Shown: one piece after another, positions 6,618 through 7,703 of the stretch | How positions within the stretch are numbered: position 1 is the stretch's first letter | How the letters are laid out: the number at the start of each line of letters is the position of its first letter | NCBI GenBank assembly: GCA_964495095.1 | Contig: CAZBUH010000093.1 | Location: 1 to 7,703, forward strand | Reading direction: 5' to 3' | Length of the DNA stretch: 7,703 nucleotides | Source: CAZBUH01 sp964495095 | GTDB taxonomy: Bacteria; Bacillota; Clostridia; Oscillospirales; Oscillospiraceae | Notes under the pieces: model-generated | Told to the model about the DNA's origin: nothing | Database searches by the model: none | The model's input: only the letters and a program-made list of their open reading frames with translations | Made by a program: the position numbers and the translations under genes

Positions 6618-6924
6618 AATCGCCATAATGGGGGAGCGGGACAGCATTACGGGCTTTGCGGCCCTGGGCCTTACCGTCTGTCCTGTGGAAAGCGCCCAGG
6701 AGGCCAAAAGGACGCTCCGGGAGCTGGCGAAGGAGGAGAGCGACTGCTCTATAGTGTATGTGACGGAGCAGTGCGCCGCCGGAATCATGGGCGAGATAGA
6801 GCGGTATAAAAACCGGGTCTCCCCGGCTGTGATACTTGTACCCGGACGGGACGGCGCTCTCGGCTACGGGAAAAAGGCCATGAGCGACGCCATTGAAAAG
6901 GCCATCGGCTCGGATATTATTTAA
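6610..6924 (+). CDS. ntpG: V-type ATPase central shaft subunit F
   Basis: This 104-residue protein has the small alpha/beta (Rossmann-like) fold of subunit F, which binds the coiled-coil shaft subunit D and turns with it. The N-terminus MSKIAIMGERDSITGF with the following ALGL is the family opening, and SPAVILVP (71-78) precedes the glycine-rich GRDGALGYG (79-87). The ATG at 6610 is preferred because the family begins at this residue. An in-frame GTG at 6601 would add three residues, and neither start has an ideally spaced ribosome site (AGAAAGG at 6590-6596). The start overlaps the end of ntpC by 8 bases, so translation may depend on ribosomes finishing ntpC. The symbol follows E. hirae, where ntpG encodes the F-type subunit. 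Confidence 0.94.
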   Translation: MSKIAIMGERDSITGFAALGLTVCPVESAQEAKRTLRELAKEESDCSIVYVTEQCAAGIMGEIERYKNRVSPAVILVPGRDGALGYGKKAMSDAIEKAIGSDII

Positions 6925-6944
6925 GTAAGAAAGAGGGTTTTTAT

Positions 6945-7703
6945 ATGAGCGGCAGAATCGTCAAGGTTTCCGGACCGCTGGTAGTGGCCGAGGGGCTTGC
7001 GGACGCCTCCATGTCCGACGTGGTCCGGGTAGGCGAGCAGCGGCTTATCGGTGAAGTGCTGACGATGACGGGGGATTCCGCGTCAATTCAGGTATATGAG
7101 GAGACCAGCGGCCTCGGCCCCGGTGCGGCGGTGGAAACCACAGGCTCGCCGCTTTCGGTGGAGCTGGGGCCGGGTCTCCTTGAGAATATTTACGACGGCA
7201 TCCAGCGGCCCCTGGAGGAGATAAGGGCCATATCCGGCTCCACGATCGCCAGAGGCGTGGAGGTGCCGGCGTTAAACCGTGAAAAGCTGTGGGGATTCGT
7301 ACCCGCCGTCTCCGTTGGAGACAAGGTGACCGACGGGGATATTATAGGCACAGTGCAGGAGACGACGGCTGTACTCCATAAAATAATGGTGCCCATGGGC
7401 GTTTCCGGTACGATAGAGAAAATTGAGGGCGGCGAATACACAGTCACCGACACGGTGGCGGTGGTAAAGCTCGATAAGGGCGGCACAAAGGAGCTCACCC
7501 TTATGCAGAAGTGGCCTGTGCGCGTAGGACGCCCCTACAGGCAGAAATTTACCCCCTCCGCGCCCCTCTGCTCGGGGCAGCGGGTAATAGATACGATGTT
7601 CCCCCTTGCAAAGGGCGGCACCGCGGCGGTGCCGGGGCCTTTTGGCTCGGGAAAGACCGTTGTGCAGCACGCTCTTGCAAAGTGGTCAGATGTGGACGTG
7701 GTA
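6945..7703 (+). CDS. ntpA: V-type ATPase catalytic subunit A, N-terminal part (cut by window end)
   Basis: The first 253 codons of the catalytic nucleotide-binding subunit are present and remain open at the right edge; the full protein is usually about 590 residues. The N-terminal beta-barrel contains GRIVKVSGPLVVAEGL (3-18) and QVYEETSGLGPG (49-60). SVELGPGLLENIYDGIQRPL (71-90) is a strong subunit A signature. The bulge region that distinguishes A from subunit B follows (about 110-190), leading to GPFGSGKT (231-238), the Walker A loop that binds ATP phosphates; Lys237 and Thr238 contact nucleotide and Mg2+. AAGAGGG (6931-6937) lies 7 bases before the ATG, and 20 bases separate the gene from subunit F. 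In this operon type it is followed by ntpB and ntpD. Nothing suggests a frameshift in the visible part. Confidence 0.98.
   Translation, partial: MSGRIVKVSGPLVVAEGLADASMSDVVRVGEQRLIGEVLTMTGDSASIQVYEETSGLGPGAAVETTGSPLSVELGPGLLENIYDGIQRPLEEIRAISGSTIARGVEVPALNREKLWGFVPAVSVGDKVTDGDIIGTVQETTAVLHKIMVPMGVSGTIEKIEGGEYTVTDTVAVVKLDKGGTKELTLMQKWPVRVGRPYRQKFTPSAPLCSGQRVIDTMFPLAKGGTAAVPGPFGSGKTVVQHALAKWSDVDVV

Overview
The window looks like chromosomal DNA from a fairly GC-rich member of the Firmicutes, most likely a clostridial anaerobe of the Oscillospiraceae/Lachnospiraceae kind. This rests on Shine-Dalgarno-led genes, a lipobox lysozyme, Bacillota-style sigma-A promoters, a complete-looking V-type ATPase operon in the Enterococcus hirae gene order, and heavy use of AUA (Ile) and CUU (Leu) codons despite the high GC. 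The taxonomic placement is inferred from style, not from a marker gene.

Layout: (1) 83-934, plus strand, a membrane-anchored GH25 muramidase lipoprotein. (2) 965-999, a perfect 15-bp stem hairpin, which probably acts as a bidirectional terminator between convergent genes. (3) 1072-1953, minus strand, a stand-alone protein with the 2-oxoacid dehydrogenase E2/chloramphenicol acetyltransferase fold, in which the catalytic His of the HxxxDG motif is replaced by Glu. (4) 1954-2229, a divergent promoter region with one good sigma-A-like promoter facing each way. (5) 2230-7703, plus strand, seven tightly packed genes of a V-type (A/V-type) ATPase: subunits G-like (ntpF), I, K, E, C, F (ntpG) and the first 253 codons of catalytic subunit A. 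The window ends inside ntpA, just after its Walker A motif.

The V-ATPase genes encode one rotary machine. K forms the membrane ion-carrying ring and I is the stator with the ion half-channels. E and G form the peripheral stalks, C couples the central shaft to the ring, F belongs to the central shaft, and A hydrolyses or makes ATP. In subunit K, all five positions that bind Na+ in the E. hirae ring are conserved (L57, T60, Q61, Q112, E141), so the enzyme is predicted to move Na+ rather than H+. Subunits B and D, needed for a working enzyme, should lie just beyond the right edge.

I found no evidence of a novel defence, mobile or RNA-based system. The points most worth following up are the E2-like protein with the altered active site, its divergent placement beside the V-ATPase operon, and the Na+ prediction.
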